Below are positions 49,977 through 62,380 of a stretch of DNA of 64,000 nucleotides, one piece after another. The notes under the pieces are model-generated. The model ran no database searches and was not told the DNA's origin. It saw only the letters and a list, made by a program, of their open reading frames with translations. The translations under genes were made by a program, and so were the position numbers. The DNA comes from Cryobacterium sp. CG_9.6 (GTDB taxonomy: Bacteria; Actinomycetota; Actinomycetes; Actinomycetales; Microbacteriaceae): NCBI RefSeq assembly GCF_029893365.1, contig NZ_JARXUZ010000001.1, positions 496,001-560,000 on the forward strand, in the 5' to 3' direction. The stretch's first letter is position 1, and every line of letters begins with the position of its first letter.

Positions 49977-52193
49977 ATGGATACCGTGGCACGAAGCATC
50001 TACATCACCTCGGCCGAGGGAAACACCGGCAAATCCACCATTGCACTCGGCGTGCTCGACACGCTCACGCACTCGGTGCGTCGCGTGGGGGTTTTTCGCC
50101 CGGTTGCCCGGTCCACCCACGAGCCTGACTACGTGCTGGAACTGCTGCTGCGACACCTCCACACCGGAGACGCCGCCGGTTCGGCGTATGTGCAGAGCTA
50201 CGAGCAGAGCGTGGGCGTCACCTATGACGCCGTCAACTCCGATCCCGACGCCGCGCTCGCCCTCATCGTGCAGCGCTACAAAGCGGTCGAGGCGCTCTGT
50301 GACACCGTCGTCATCATCGGCAGCGACTACACCGACGTGGGCAGCCCCACCGAACTGGCCTTCAACGCTCGCATCGCCGCGAACCTGGGTGCCCCCGTGC
50401 TGCTCGTGCTGGGCGGCCGGGTTGGCCAGAGCCAGGGCGAATGGTTGGGCCAGAGTGACCCCCGAACCACGAGTGATATTCGCCAGCAAACGGATGTCGC
50501 GCTCGCCGAATTGCGCGACGAGCACGCCTCGTTGCTCGCCATTGTCGTGAACCGGGCCGATGCCAGCCGCCTCGACGAGATCGTCTCGGTGGTGCGGAGC
50601 GTCGTTGACGCTCCCGGTCAGCGCTCGGAATCGACCGCGGGCATCCCGGTGTGGGCGGTCCCGGAAGACCCGTATCTCGTGGCACCCAGCATGCAGAGCA
50701 TCATGGAGGCCACCAACGGGCGCCTCATCAAGGGTGACCCGGAGCTGCTGGCACGTGAAGCGCTCGGTGTTGTCGTCGCCGCCATGTCGATGGTCAACGT
50801 GTTGCCCCGCCTCATTGAGGGCGCTGTCGTCGTCGTTCCCGGTGACCGGGAAGACGTGCTGCTCGCCGTGCTCATGGCGAACTCCGCGGCCACGTTCCCG
50901 TCCATTGCCGGCATTGTGCTCAACGGCGGCTTCGAACTGCCGGAACCCATTCAGCGCCTGATGGAAGGTCTCGCACCCTCCCTCCCCATCATCAGCACCG
51001 ATCTCGGGTCCTACGAGACGGCACTGCGGGTGACGCACACGCGCGGGCGCCTTGCCGCGGATTCCCAGCGCAAGCACGACACGGCGCTCGCCCTGTTCGA
51101 GCAGCACGTGGAGGCATCCGTTCTGCTGGATCGTCTGGAAGTGAGTCGCGCCGATGTGGTGACCCCGCTCATGTTCGAGTACGACCTGCTCGAGCGGGCA
51201 CGCAGCCACCGCCGTCATATCGTGCTGCCCGAGGGCGATGATGACCGCGTGCTGCGGGCCGCAGCCACCCTCCTGGCCCGCGACGTGGTGGACCTCACCA
51301 TTCTGGGCGAGGAGATTGAGGTGCGTTCGCGGGCGATCGGGCTCGGCATCGACATTTCGAAGGCACAGATTCTGAGCCCGTTCGATGACGTGCTGCGCCT
51401 GCGTTTTGCCGAGGAATATGTGAAGCTGCGCGTGCACAAGGGCGTCCGGTTCGAGCAGGCACGCGACACCGTGACCGATCTGTCGTACTTCGGCACCATG
51501 ATGGTGCAGCTGGGCATTGCCGACGGCATGGTCTCCGGCGCCGCGCACACCACGGCCCACACCATCCGCCCGAGCTTTGAAATCATCAAGACCCGGCCCG
51601 GCGTGGGGGTGGTGTCGAGCGTGTTCCTGATGGCGCTCGCCGACCGCGTGCTCGTGTACGGCGACTGCGCCATCATTCCCGACCCCACCGCCGAGCAGCT
51701 GGCCGATATCGCCATCTCGGCCTCGGAAACCGCCGTGCAGTTTGGCATCGAGCCGCGCATTGCCATGCTGTCTTACTCCACCGGCGCTTCCGGCGAGGGC
51801 GCCGACGTCGACAAGGTGCGTGCGGCCACGGCGCTTGTGCGTGAGCGCCGTCCCGACCTGCTGGTTGAGGGTCCCATTCAGTACGATGCCGCAACGGATG
51901 CTGCGGTGGCGGCCACGAAGATGCCCGGTTCCGAGGTGGCCGGCCGTGCCACCGTGTTCATTTTTCCCGATCTGAACACCGGCAACAACACCTACAAGGC
52001 CGTGCAGCGCAGCGCCAATGCCGTGGCGATCGGCCCGATTCTGCAGGGGCTGCGCAAGCCGATCAACGACCTGTCCCGGGGTGCGCTGGTGCAAGACATC
52101 GTGAACACCGTGGCGATCACCGCCATTCAGGCCGCGTCCCTCGATGAGGCGGCCGCCCTGGCAGCAGCCACCGCCGCCGAGGTACACGCGTGA
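49977..52193 (+). CDS. pta: Phosphate acetyltransferase (long form)
   Basis: This 738-residue enzyme has the three-part layout of long Pta: an N-terminal BioD-like P-loop domain (SAEGNTGKSTIALGVLDTL, about residues 12-30), a central DRTGG domain (about 225-340) and a C-terminal acyltransferase domain (about 400-735). In the last, VSGAAHTTAHTIRP, MLSYSTGASGEGADVDKV and FIFPDLNTGNNTYKAVQR are family motifs. It converts acetyl-CoA and phosphate to acetyl phosphate and CoA. It is coupled to ackA by a GTGA overlap. ATG 49977 was taken; GTG 49986 is possible. Confidence 0.96.
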   Translation: MDTVARSIYITSAEGNTGKSTIALGVLDTLTHSVRRVGVFRPVARSTHEPDYVLELLLRHLHTGDAAGSAYVQSYEQSVGVTYDAVNSDPDAALALIVQRYKAVEALCDTVVIIGSDYTDVGSPTELAFNARIAANLGAPVLLVLGGRVGQSQGEWLGQSDPRTTSDIRQQTDVALAELRDEHASLLAIVVNRADASRLDEIVSVVRSVVDAPGQRSESTAGIPVWAVPEDPYLVAPSMQSIMEATNGRLIKGDPELLAREALGVVVAAMSMVNVLPRLIEGAVVVVPGDREDVLLAVLMANSAATFPSIAGIVLNGGFELPEPIQRLMEGLAPSLPIISTDLGSYETALRVTHTRGRLAADSQRKHDTALALFEQHVEASVLLDRLEVSRADVVTPLMFEYDLLERARSHRRHIVLPEGDDDRVLRAAATLLARDVVDLTILGEEIEVRSRAIGLGIDISKAQILSPFDDVLRLRFAEEYVKLRVHKGVRFEQARDTVTDLSYFGTMMVQLGIADGMVSGAAHTTAHTIRPSFEIIKTRPGVGVVSSVFLMALADRVLVYGDCAIIPDPTAEQLADIAISASETAVQFGIEPRIAMLSYSTGASGEGADVDKVRAATALVRERRPDLLVEGPIQYDAATDAAVAATKMPGSEVAGRATVFIFPDLNTGNNTYKAVQRSANAVAIGPILQGLRKPINDLSRGALVQDIVNTVAITAIQAASLDEAAALAAATAAEVHA

Positions 52194-53404
52194 CCGCCGT
52201 GCTGGTGGTGAACTCCGGTTCGTCGTCGTTCAAATATCAGCTCATCGAGATGGATACCGAAACCACCCTCGCCAGTGGTCTCGTGGAGCGGATCGGCGAG
52301 CTCATGGGCACCTCCTCGCACACGGTCCTCGAAACCCCCATCACCCAGGCCACCGAGACGGTCACCGTCGAGCGGGAGCTGCCGATTGCCGACCACACGG
52401 CCGGGTTCGCGGTCATGCTGGAGGCCTTCCGCACGCACGGTCCGTCGCTGGAGGCGCACGCACCCGTTGCCGTGGGGCACCGCGTGGTGCACGGCGGGGC
52501 ACGCTTTCACGAGCCCACCGTGATCACCGAGTCGGTGGAACGCGACATTGACGAGCTTTCTGCCCTCGCACCGCTGCACAACCCCGGCGCGCTGCAGGGA
52601 ATCACGGCCGCGATTGCCGCTTTTTCCGCGGTGCCGCACGTGGCCATCTTCGACACCGCCTTTCACCAAACGCTGCCGCCGGAAGCGTTCACCTACGCCA
52701 TCAACGCCGACCTGGCCGAGCGCTTTCGCGTGCGCCGGTATGGTTTTCACGGCACGTCGCACGGCTTCGTGTCGCGGGCCGGGGCCGATTTTCTGGGACA
52801 GCCGGTCGACGCTCTGAACCAGATCGTGCTGCACCTCGGCAACGGTGGCTCGGTGTGCGCCGTGCGTGCCGGCCAATCGGTGGAGACGAGCATGGGCATG
52901 ACCCCGCTCGAAGGACTCGTGATGGGCACCCGTTCGGGCGATATTGACCCGGGTGTGCTCTTTCACCTGCACCGCCGGGCCGGCCTCGACATTGATGACC
53001 TTGATCAGCTGTTGAATCGGGGGAGTGGCCTGCTGGGCCTCACCGGTCACGGCGATCTGCGAGACGTGATCACGGCCGCAGATTCCGGCGATGGCCCGTC
53101 TCAGCTCGCCATTGACGTATACGTGCACCGACTCAAGGGATACGTGGGGTCGTACTATGCCCAGCTCGGCCAGGTGGATGTCATTTCGTTCACGGCCGGT
53201 GTGGGCGAGAACAGCGCGCTGGTGCGGGCCCGTGCGCTGGAGGGACTCGAGGCGCTCGGTATCAGGATCGACCCCGAGCGCAACGAGGCCAAGTCCCGGG
53301 TGGCGCGGCGTATTTCAGCGGATGACTCGGCCGTCACCGTGCTGGTGATTCCCACGAACGAAGAACTCGAGATCGCCCGGCAAACCCTGGCGACGGTGCT
53401 CTAA
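52190..53404 (+). CDS. ackA: Acetate kinase
   Basis: This 404-residue enzyme makes acetate and ATP from acetyl phosphate and ADP, or the reverse. Family motifs are VLVVNSGSSSFKYQL, GHRVVHGG (catalytic Arg region), FDTAFHQTLP, RRYGFHGTSH, HLGNGGSVCAV, SMGMTPLEGLVMGTRSGD and FTAGVGENS. The start is GTG 52190, overlapping the pta stop. Together Pta and AckA run acetate overflow and acetate use. Confidence 0.97.
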   Translation: MTAVLVVNSGSSSFKYQLIEMDTETTLASGLVERIGELMGTSSHTVLETPITQATETVTVERELPIADHTAGFAVMLEAFRTHGPSLEAHAPVAVGHRVVHGGARFHEPTVITESVERDIDELSALAPLHNPGALQGITAAIAAFSAVPHVAIFDTAFHQTLPPEAFTYAINADLAERFRVRRYGFHGTSHGFVSRAGADFLGQPVDALNQIVLHLGNGGSVCAVRAGQSVETSMGMTPLEGLVMGTRSGDIDPGVLFHLHRRAGLDIDDLDQLLNRGSGLLGLTGHGDLRDVITAADSGDGPSQLAIDVYVHRLKGYVGSYYAQLGQVDVISFTAGVGENSALVRARALEGLEALGIRIDPERNEAKSRVARRISADDSAVTVLVIPTNEELEIARQTLATVL

Positions 53405-53961
53405 CCCGCACCGGGGTGGTGATCCTCACCCGCTTGGATCTGCGGTTCGGATGCCCACATCGGCGGATCCCCCGAGCAACCCGCTGAGCAGGCCGCCCTG
53501 AAAGGTGGTGGTCACTGCGCTGCCAAGTTCGTGTCGCCCTTCAGCCTGCTCACGCGCTCGGCGGGCGAGGGCCCGGCCACGGTGGCACGAGGCCGCCGGC
53601 GAGAAGGGTCGTGTTCTTGCGACTAAGGGCGCGAGAGGAGGTGGTGGGGTACTGCATGGATTATGCGTGTTCCGTGGTTTCTGGCTCGACTGTCCGGCCG
53701 CGGGTACCTCGTTCGCAACAGTAGGAAAGGGACTCCTCATCGCGTTAGAGAAAGTAAGCCTTCCCCCACTCAAGGGGTAAAAAGATGTGGGAAAGAGACT
53801 CGTGGGAGGTCGTCTCTGCATGTAGCCCTCTAACCGAATAGTCTGAGATTTACTCATAATATGCTTGCCATTTGCGTAGGGGGGCGCGTACGGTTGGCTC
53901 CAGCTTGGACCACGATTCGCGAGGCGGGGGCCGTGAAACAGGCGAACGTGGAGAACTCAAG
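53405..53961. other. Long intergenic region before the surface-protein gene
   Basis: These 557 bases hold no ORF that I can support. The first half is high in GC. From about 53650 the composition is richer in A and T, with CCCCACTCAAGGGG and AGAGACTCGTGGGAGGTCGTCTCT-type inverted repeats (53770-53820). CATAATATG (53854-53862) gives a -10-like TAATAT about 100 bases before the surface-protein start. A long 5' leader or a small RNA is possible but not shown. Confidence 0.4.
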
Positions 53962-56628
53962 GTGGACACCGTGCCCAAATTCGATTTCTTTCCAAACGTA
54001 AATCGTGTCAGCAGTAGGCGAACCGCGCTCCATACGGCACCGCAGCACCGTTGGCACTTGGGCCTGACTTCCCCGGGCCTGCGCGTCGGCTCGGTCGTTG
54101 CCATTACGGCGCTGTTCTTGGGCGCGGGAAGCGTGCCAGCCATGGCCGCCCCCGGCGATATATCGAATGCCGCTGGCCAGTTCATCTCCGGCACCCTCGT
54201 GGGTCAGGACCTTGCTCTCGTGGCGGCCCTCGCCGGTGAAACGGCCACGAGTGACGGCATCACGAGCCAGACCAACGCGAACAACCTCGATCTCACAGCC
54301 CTTGGCACCGTCAACATCGACATTGGTGGCGGCGTTCTGGTTCCCCTCGACCTCGCGAGCGCCGGAGTTGTCTACCAGTTTGCGCAGGCGCTCAACAATG
54401 CTTCCTCCCGAGGATCATCGGGGGCAGTCGGCAGTGACGGCATCATTGGTACCGCACCGAATGCCGGCGTCGCACCGGGCCCGCTCACCCTAGACCTTTC
54501 GCAGGTGGTCGCTAATCTGGGCCTGCCGGGCATCGCCGAACTCGCCAACCTCAACCTCACGGTGGGTGCCGTCGCCGGAAGCGCGGCGCAAGCAGCTCCG
54601 GCTGCGGCCGTGGGCGGCTACAACATCGCCAGCGCGCAGCTCACCTTCACCAGCCCCACGATTGCCGGGATTACGGGAGCGACCGCTACGAGCACGGCTG
54701 CCGTGCAGGCTCAGTTGGATGTGCTCAACGCGGACCTCACCGCGGCGCTTGACGCACAATTCCAGCTCTTGGATCCCCTCGCCATTACCACCCTCGCGGT
54801 GACCGCTCCGGACCTGGCCGCGGTCACGGCAGGTCTGACAACCGGCACCGTCACGAACATCGCCTTCCCCGGCGTGTCGATCAACCTCGACACGGGCGAG
54901 GTCACGATTGACCTCGACGCTCTCACCGGCGGGCTCAACGGCCTTCCGCCGAACACGAGCATCCTGACCCCGGCCGTGCTCACCCTGATTGAGACCAGTA
55001 TTCTCGGTGTGCTCACCGGTGTCACCGACAGCGTCCAGGCGGCCATCACCGCCGCCGTCGATGCCACCGCGATCACGGGTGATGTCTCTGTGCTCGGAGT
55101 CCCAATTCTCACAGTCAACACCACGGTCGGGGCGCTCAAGGTCGCTGACACGAGTGGCCTCGTGCTCGCTGGTGTTGGTCTCGCACTTCCCGGCGGTGTC
55201 GCGTCGGTCCTCACTGCACTGCTCCCGCCCATCACCGCTCTCCAAACGACAACGGATGCCCTCAGCACGGACGTTCTTGCGCCCGTGCTCGCGAGTCTGA
55301 ACCCGGCCATCAGCGCAGTGCTCGGCGAGGCGCTCGCCATCATCGTGAACAACCAGTCCCTGGTGGCCGGGGTCTTCACCGAAACTGCCCTGCGCGTGAC
55401 CGTCCTACCGAACACCAGTGCCCTCGCCCTCGACCTCGGCACTGGTCAGGTGGGCGTGAACGCGCTCGCCGTTGCGGCAGGGGCCACGGCCCTGATCCCC
55501 GATAACGGGCCAGAGACCGGCGGCACAGCCGTCACGGTCACCGGTTCCGGGTTCACCGGGGCCACTGGTCTCACCGTTGACGGGACATCCGTTCCCTTCG
55601 TTGTGGTCGATGACGCCACCATCACCTTCACGACCCCGGTGCACGCGCCGGGACTGGTGGACGTGGTCGTGGTTGATCCGGCCGGCAACTCGGCTCCCCT
55701 GGGCTTCACATTCACCCTGGTTGCCCAAGTCATCACGGTCACTCCGAACACGGGACCGGAGGCTGGCGCCAACACGGTAACCATCACCGGCGTCTGCTTC
55801 ACCAGTGCCACGAGTTTGCTGTTTGGTGCCACACCGGCCACGAGCTTCGTGGTTGTAAATGACACCACCATCACTGCCGTCGTTCCGGCCGGAACCGGCC
55901 TCGTGGACGTAACCGTCACGGGTGGGGGAACCTGCGGCACGGGCACCCTGCCAGGGGCATATACCTTCCTGCCCGCGGCAGCGATCACCGGTATCGTGGC
56001 AGATAATGGGCCACAAACCGGCGGCACCACCGTGGTCATCACCGGTACTGGGTTCACTGGGACCACGGATGTAACCTTCAACGGAACGTCGGTGCCCAGC
56101 TTCACGGTTGATTCAGACACGCAGATTACGGTGACTACTCCGGCACACGCGCCGGGGCAAGTTGACGTGGTCGTGCTCTCGGCGAACGGCAACTCACCGC
56201 CCGCACTGTTTACATTCACGCCGGTCACGACGGCAACCGGTGTCGACCCTTCCAGTGGGCCGGCGGTGGGCGGCACGACGGTGACGATCACGGGTAGTTG
56301 TTTCACGGGCGCCACCTCGGTGCTGTTCGGTGGAACGGCGGCGAGCTTCACCGTGCTGAGCGACACGCAGATCATGGCAACCTCGCCGGCCGGAAGCAGC
56401 ACGGTTGATGTGACGGTGGTCGGCGGCGGAACATGCGGCACCGGAATACTGGTGGGTGCGTTCAGGTACGTGCCCGCCACGGTCACAACGACCACTGTCA
56501 CTCCGCCGTCGTTCCTTGCCTCCACCGGTTTCGGGGGGATGCCGATTGCTCGCTTTGGCGTTCTCCTGTTGCTGCTCGCAGGTGTGGTGCTACTAATTGT
56601 CCGGCGCAGGCGGGACCTGCTCGCCTAA
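53962..56628 (+). CDS. Cell-wall anchored surface protein with four IPT/TIG domains
   Basis: This 888-residue protein starts at GTG 53962 with GGAG eight bases upstream. It has a long signal peptide (about residues 1-62; cleavage likely after AMA). A region of about 440 residues follows, starting APGDISNAAGQFISGTLVGQ, as in the choice-of-anchor G family. Four IPT/TIG domains (about 510-840) come next, alternating between two types; types 2 and 4 each hold a Cys pair. The C-terminus has LASTG (about 851), a hydrophobic helix and RRRR, an LAxTG-like signal for class E sortase. It is likely an adhesin or wall-structure protein. Confidence 0.85.
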   Translation: MDTVPKFDFFPNVNRVSSRRTALHTAPQHRWHLGLTSPGLRVGSVVAITALFLGAGSVPAMAAPGDISNAAGQFISGTLVGQDLALVAALAGETATSDGITSQTNANNLDLTALGTVNIDIGGGVLVPLDLASAGVVYQFAQALNNASSRGSSGAVGSDGIIGTAPNAGVAPGPLTLDLSQVVANLGLPGIAELANLNLTVGAVAGSAAQAAPAAAVGGYNIASAQLTFTSPTIAGITGATATSTAAVQAQLDVLNADLTAALDAQFQLLDPLAITTLAVTAPDLAAVTAGLTTGTVTNIAFPGVSINLDTGEVTIDLDALTGGLNGLPPNTSILTPAVLTLIETSILGVLTGVTDSVQAAITAAVDATAITGDVSVLGVPILTVNTTVGALKVADTSGLVLAGVGLALPGGVASVLTALLPPITALQTTTDALSTDVLAPVLASLNPAISAVLGEALAIIVNNQSLVAGVFTETALRVTVLPNTSALALDLGTGQVGVNALAVAAGATALIPDNGPETGGTAVTVTGSGFTGATGLTVDGTSVPFVVVDDATITFTTPVHAPGLVDVVVVDPAGNSAPLGFTFTLVAQVITVTPNTGPEAGANTVTITGVCFTSATSLLFGATPATSFVVVNDTTITAVVPAGTGLVDVTVTGGGTCGTGTLPGAYTFLPAAAITGIVADNGPQTGGTTVVITGTGFTGTTDVTFNGTSVPSFTVDSDTQITVTTPAHAPGQVDVVVLSANGNSPPALFTFTPVTTATGVDPSSGPAVGGTTVTITGSCFTGATSVLFGGTAASFTVLSDTQIMATSPAGSSTVDVTVVGGGTCGTGILVGAFRYVPATVTTTTVTPPSFLASTGFGGMPIARFGVLLLLLAGVVLLIVRRRRDLLA

Positions 56629-56700
56629 CAACTCGTATGGTTCCGGTTGTTCCCCCGCCACCGGCACCATACGTCTCCTTCCTTGACTCGGGGCTGAACT

Positions 56701-56740
56701 AAAGCACCCTCACGACCTCCGGGAGTCGTGAGGGTGCTTT
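56701..56740 (+). terminator. Terminator after the surface-protein gene
   Basis: AAAGCACCCTCACGAC (56701-56716) pairs perfectly with GTCGTGAGGGTGCTTT (56725-56740) around the loop CTCCGGGA. The symmetric A and T ends let it work in both directions. Confidence 0.92.
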
Positions 56741-56803
56741 TCATCTGCGTGGACGCTTGTGCTCGGGCTGCGCAGCGTCGGTGGGGCCAAGTACCATTGA
56801 TCT

Positions 56804-59224
56804 GTGGTTACCGCACTGTATCGCCGTTACCGGCCAGAGACCTTTGCCGAGATGATTGGCCAGTCGCAAGTGACTGAGCCGCTCATGACGGCACTGCGCA
56901 CCAATCGGGTGAATCATGCCTACCTGTTCAGCGGCCCGCGCGGGTGCGGCAAGACCACCTCGGCGCGCATTCTGGCTCGCTGCCTGAACTGTGCCGAGGG
57001 TCCCACCGACACTCCCTGTGGCGTGTGCCCGAGCTGTGTCGAACTGGCCCGTGACGGTGGCGGATCCCTTGACGTGGTGGAGATCGACGCGGCCAGCCAC
57101 AACGGTGTCGACGATGCCCGGGATATTCGTGAACGCGCCATCTTCGCGCCGGCTCGCGACCGCTACAAGATCTTCATCCTCGACGAGGCGCACATGGTGA
57201 CGCCGCAGGGGTTCAACGCCCTGCTGAAGATCGTGGAGGAACCGCCGGAGCACGTGAAGTTCATCTTCGCCACGACCGAGCCCGAGAAGGTCATCGGCAC
57301 GATTCGGTCGCGCACCCACCACTATCCCTTCCGCTTGGTTCCACCGGCACCCATGCTCGAATACGTGCAGCAGATGTGTGAAACCGAGCACATGCAGGTT
57401 GCCCCCGGCGTGCTGCCCCTCGTGGTACGTGCAGGCGGCGGCTCTCCCCGCGACACGCTGTCGCTGCTGGACCAGCTGATGGCCGGCTCCGACGGCCACA
57501 CCGTTGAGTATGAGCGTGCGGTTGCCCTGCTGGGCTACACCAGCGCCACCTTGCTCGATGACGCGATTGACGCCCTCGGCGCCCGTGACGCCGGAGCAGC
57601 CTTCGACGCGGCAGACCGGGTGATCCAGACCGGTCAAGACCCGCGCCGCTTTGTGGAAGACCTTCTGGAACGCATGCGTGACCTCATCGTGGTCGCGGCC
57701 ACGTCGGCTGCGGGAGCCGCAGCCGTGCTTCGCGGGGTACCCCAGGACGAGATCGATCGGATGGCGGCGCAGGCTCACCAATTTGGCCCCGCCGAACTCT
57801 CGCGCACCGCCGATATTCTGAACGCGGCCCTCACCGAGATGTCGGGCGCCACCTCTCCTCGGTTGCATCTGGAACTCATGATTGCCCGCGCGCTTATCCC
57901 CGCCACGGACGACTCCGTGCGCGGAGCGCTCGCTCGCGTGGAGCGACTCGAGCGCCGGATCGGTGTTGAGGGTGTGGCCGCGGTCGCACCAGCCGAAACC
58001 GCCCCGGCCACCCCGTCCCGCACCCCGTCCCCCGTGCCGCCGCGCAGCTCCACCGCGCCCGCCCGTCCCGTGGTCGACCCGGTCACCGACGCGCCCACAA
58101 GCGGTGTGGGTCCGGTTCAGTGGGCCGCAACCGCGAAGCCTGCACCCACGGTGGCGGACACCACGCCGACCGCACGCGCCGACGCGGCACCAGCATCCGC
58201 TGCCGCGCCCGTTGCGGTAGACGCCCCGCACGCGGTGCGCGTGCTCCCCACTGCTCCGGTGACGTTTGCGCAGCTCAGTGCCGCCTGGCCGGAGATTCTC
58301 GAGGCCGTGCGCACGGCCAAGGTGAGCGCCTGGCTGGTGGCCTACACCGCGCACCTGATTGATCTGCGCGACAACGACGTTTTGGTGCTGTCGTTTCCGA
58401 GCGAGGCCGATGTGGCCAGTTTCAAGCACTCCCCGGCACCCGGCATGGGCGTGAGTGATTTTCTGCGCACCGCGATCGTGGCGGTGCTTGGGCTTCGGGT
58501 GAAATTCATTGCTCGCGAGGAACCGCGTCCGCCGTCGGGGTCCGCCGGTGACGACCCCGTTGCGCCGGTGCTCACCCCGTCCGCATTGCCGCAGAACGAC
58601 GAGTCCGGCGCGCCGGATGGAGACGTGGTTGACGACGAGCCGTGGGCCAGCGATGCCGGTGCCACGGGGGCCGACGAGAGCAATGCCGCAGTGTCCGACA
58701 GTGCGCAGTCTGCGGCAGAACTCGACGAGCAGAGCCCGTCGCCCGTCGGTGTCGCCCCGGTCGCTGCTCCCGTCGCCGTGCCGCCGCCCATTGCCGAGAC
58801 CGTCACCCCGGCACGGCCGGCGACCACCGGCTGGAACACCGTGGCTATTCCCGGCTCCGCACCCGCTGTCACCCCCGCGGTGCGCGAACCTGTCACACCG
58901 GAAGCCAGCGCGACTGCGCCGGCGCGGGCAGTGGAGTCAGAGCCACCGTTCAACGATGTGCCCCCGCCCTTTGACGATGACGTTCCGCCCGAGCGGGATG
59001 GCCCAGGCTACGAGCGCACGCCGACCGTGCAGAACACGCCGCGCGTTCAGGTGCCGGCGGCATCCGCTGGTCGACGCCCAACCGAGAAGGCGCGCACAAC
59101 CTCCGCACCGAGTTTTGCCGAGAAACAGCGTTACGGCGAGGCGGTGGTGCGCGAGGTTCTGGGTGCCACGTTTATTGAAGAACAGCCATATTTTGCGACC
59201 ACGCCGCGACCGAGAGGCGACTAG
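56804..59224 (+). CDS. dnaX: DNA polymerase III subunit gamma/tau
   Basis: This 806-residue clamp-loader ATPase has the Walker A motif SGPRGCGKTT (about 43-52), a four-Cys zinc module (CLNCAEGPTDTPCGVCPSC), Walker B ILDEAHM, and the sensor stretch FATTEPEKVIGTIRSR. After residue about 380 a long Ala-, Pro- and Val-rich linker alternates with a conserved tau-like domain (TFAQLSAAWPEILEAVRTAK), then ends with YGEAVVREVLGATFIEEQ. The start is GTG 56804. It loads the sliding clamp at the replication fork. recR follows three bases later. Confidence 0.95.
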   Translation: MVTALYRRYRPETFAEMIGQSQVTEPLMTALRTNRVNHAYLFSGPRGCGKTTSARILARCLNCAEGPTDTPCGVCPSCVELARDGGGSLDVVEIDAASHNGVDDARDIRERAIFAPARDRYKIFILDEAHMVTPQGFNALLKIVEEPPEHVKFIFATTEPEKVIGTIRSRTHHYPFRLVPPAPMLEYVQQMCETEHMQVAPGVLPLVVRAGGGSPRDTLSLLDQLMAGSDGHTVEYERAVALLGYTSATLLDDAIDALGARDAGAAFDAADRVIQTGQDPRRFVEDLLERMRDLIVVAATSAAGAAAVLRGVPQDEIDRMAAQAHQFGPAELSRTADILNAALTEMSGATSPRLHLELMIARALIPATDDSVRGALARVERLERRIGVEGVAAVAPAETAPATPSRTPSPVPPRSSTAPARPVVDPVTDAPTSGVGPVQWAATAKPAPTVADTTPTARADAAPASAAAPVAVDAPHAVRVLPTAPVTFAQLSAAWPEILEAVRTAKVSAWLVAYTAHLIDLRDNDVLVLSFPSEADVASFKHSPAPGMGVSDFLRTAIVAVLGLRVKFIAREEPRPPSGSAGDDPVAPVLTPSALPQNDESGAPDGDVVDDEPWASDAGATGADESNAAVSDSAQSAAELDEQSPSPVGVAPVAAPVAVPPPIAETVTPARPATTGWNTVAIPGSAPAVTPAVREPVTPEASATAPARAVESEPPFNDVPPPFDDDVPPERDGPGYERTPTVQNTPRVQVPAASAGRRPTEKARTTSAPSFAEKQRYGEAVVREVLGATFIEEQPYFATTPRPRGD

Positions 59225-59227
59225 CCC

Positions 59228-59827
59228 ATGTATGAAGGCATCGTTCAGGAACTGATCGACGAACTCGGCCAGCTGCCGGGAATCGGTCCGAAATCTGCGC
59301 AGCGCATTGCGTTTCACATTCTGCAGACCGAAAAGTTTGACGTGACCAGGCTCGCGAACGTGCTGCTCGAGGTGCGCGATAAGGTGCGGTTCTGCGATAT
59401 CTGCGGCAACGTGAGCGAGCAGCCCACGTGCATGATCTGCCGGGATCCGCGGCGCAATCCCACCCTCATCTGCGTCGTCGAAGAGGCCAAGGACGTTGTG
59501 GCGATCGAGCGCACCCGCGAGTTCAAGGGGCTCTATCACGTGCTCGGTGGTGCCATTAGTCCGATCGACGGGGTCGGACCCGACGATCTGCGCATTCGCC
59601 AGCTCATGCAGCGGCTGGCGAACAACACCGTTCAAGAGGTGATCATTGCGACGGATCCTAACCTCGAGGGGGAGGCCACCGCCACCTACCTGTCACGCCT
59701 GCTGACCACGCTGAAAATCAAGGTCACCCGGCTGGCGTCGGGGCTTCCGGTGGGCGGTGACCTGGAGTACGCCGACGAGGTCACTCTGGGCCGTGCCTTT
59801 GAAGGTCGTCGCGAGGTTACGCACTAG
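59228..59827 (+). CDS. recR: Recombination mediator RecR
   Basis: This 199-residue protein is RecR: a helix-hairpin-helix ([17 protein letters not shown]), a four-Cys zinc finger ([16 protein letters not shown]) and a Toprim domain ([35 protein letters not shown]). It helps RecO load RecA onto gapped DNA. The dnaX-recR pair is conserved in many bacteria. It begins three bases after dnaX. Confidence 0.97.
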   Translation: MYEGIVQELIDELGQLPGIGPKSAQRIAFHILQTEKFDVTRLANVLLEVRDKVRFCDICGNVSEQPTCMICRDPRRNPTLICVVEEAKDVVAIERTREFKGLYHVLGGAISPIDGVGPDDLRIRQLMQRLANNTVQEVIIATDPNLEGEATATYLSRLLTTLKIKVTRLASGLPVGGDLEYADEVTLGRAFEGRREVTH

Positions 59828-59918
59828 CCACGGGGCGTCACATGAACGACGGCCTGCGGATCCGACATTTATACTAGAGGCTTGGCCTCTGCCCACCCAC
59901 CAACCTCAGGAGTGCTCC

Positions 59919-62328
<2,410 letters not shown>

Positions 62329-62380
62329 ACTCTTCGTCTACCCCACGCCGGGTACTGTAGGTGCACTAAACTCACCTTTT

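Noticed and set aside
49842..52187. Minus-strand ORF of 781 codons opposite pta
   Set aside because: It has His/Gly/Arg-rich composition and no domain; pta is certain on the plus strand.
53426..53857. Minus-strand ORF of 143 codons between ackA and the surface-protein gene
   Set aside because: No homology recognised, Pro/Arg/Ser-rich, no ribosome binding site; the region looks like a leader or spacer.
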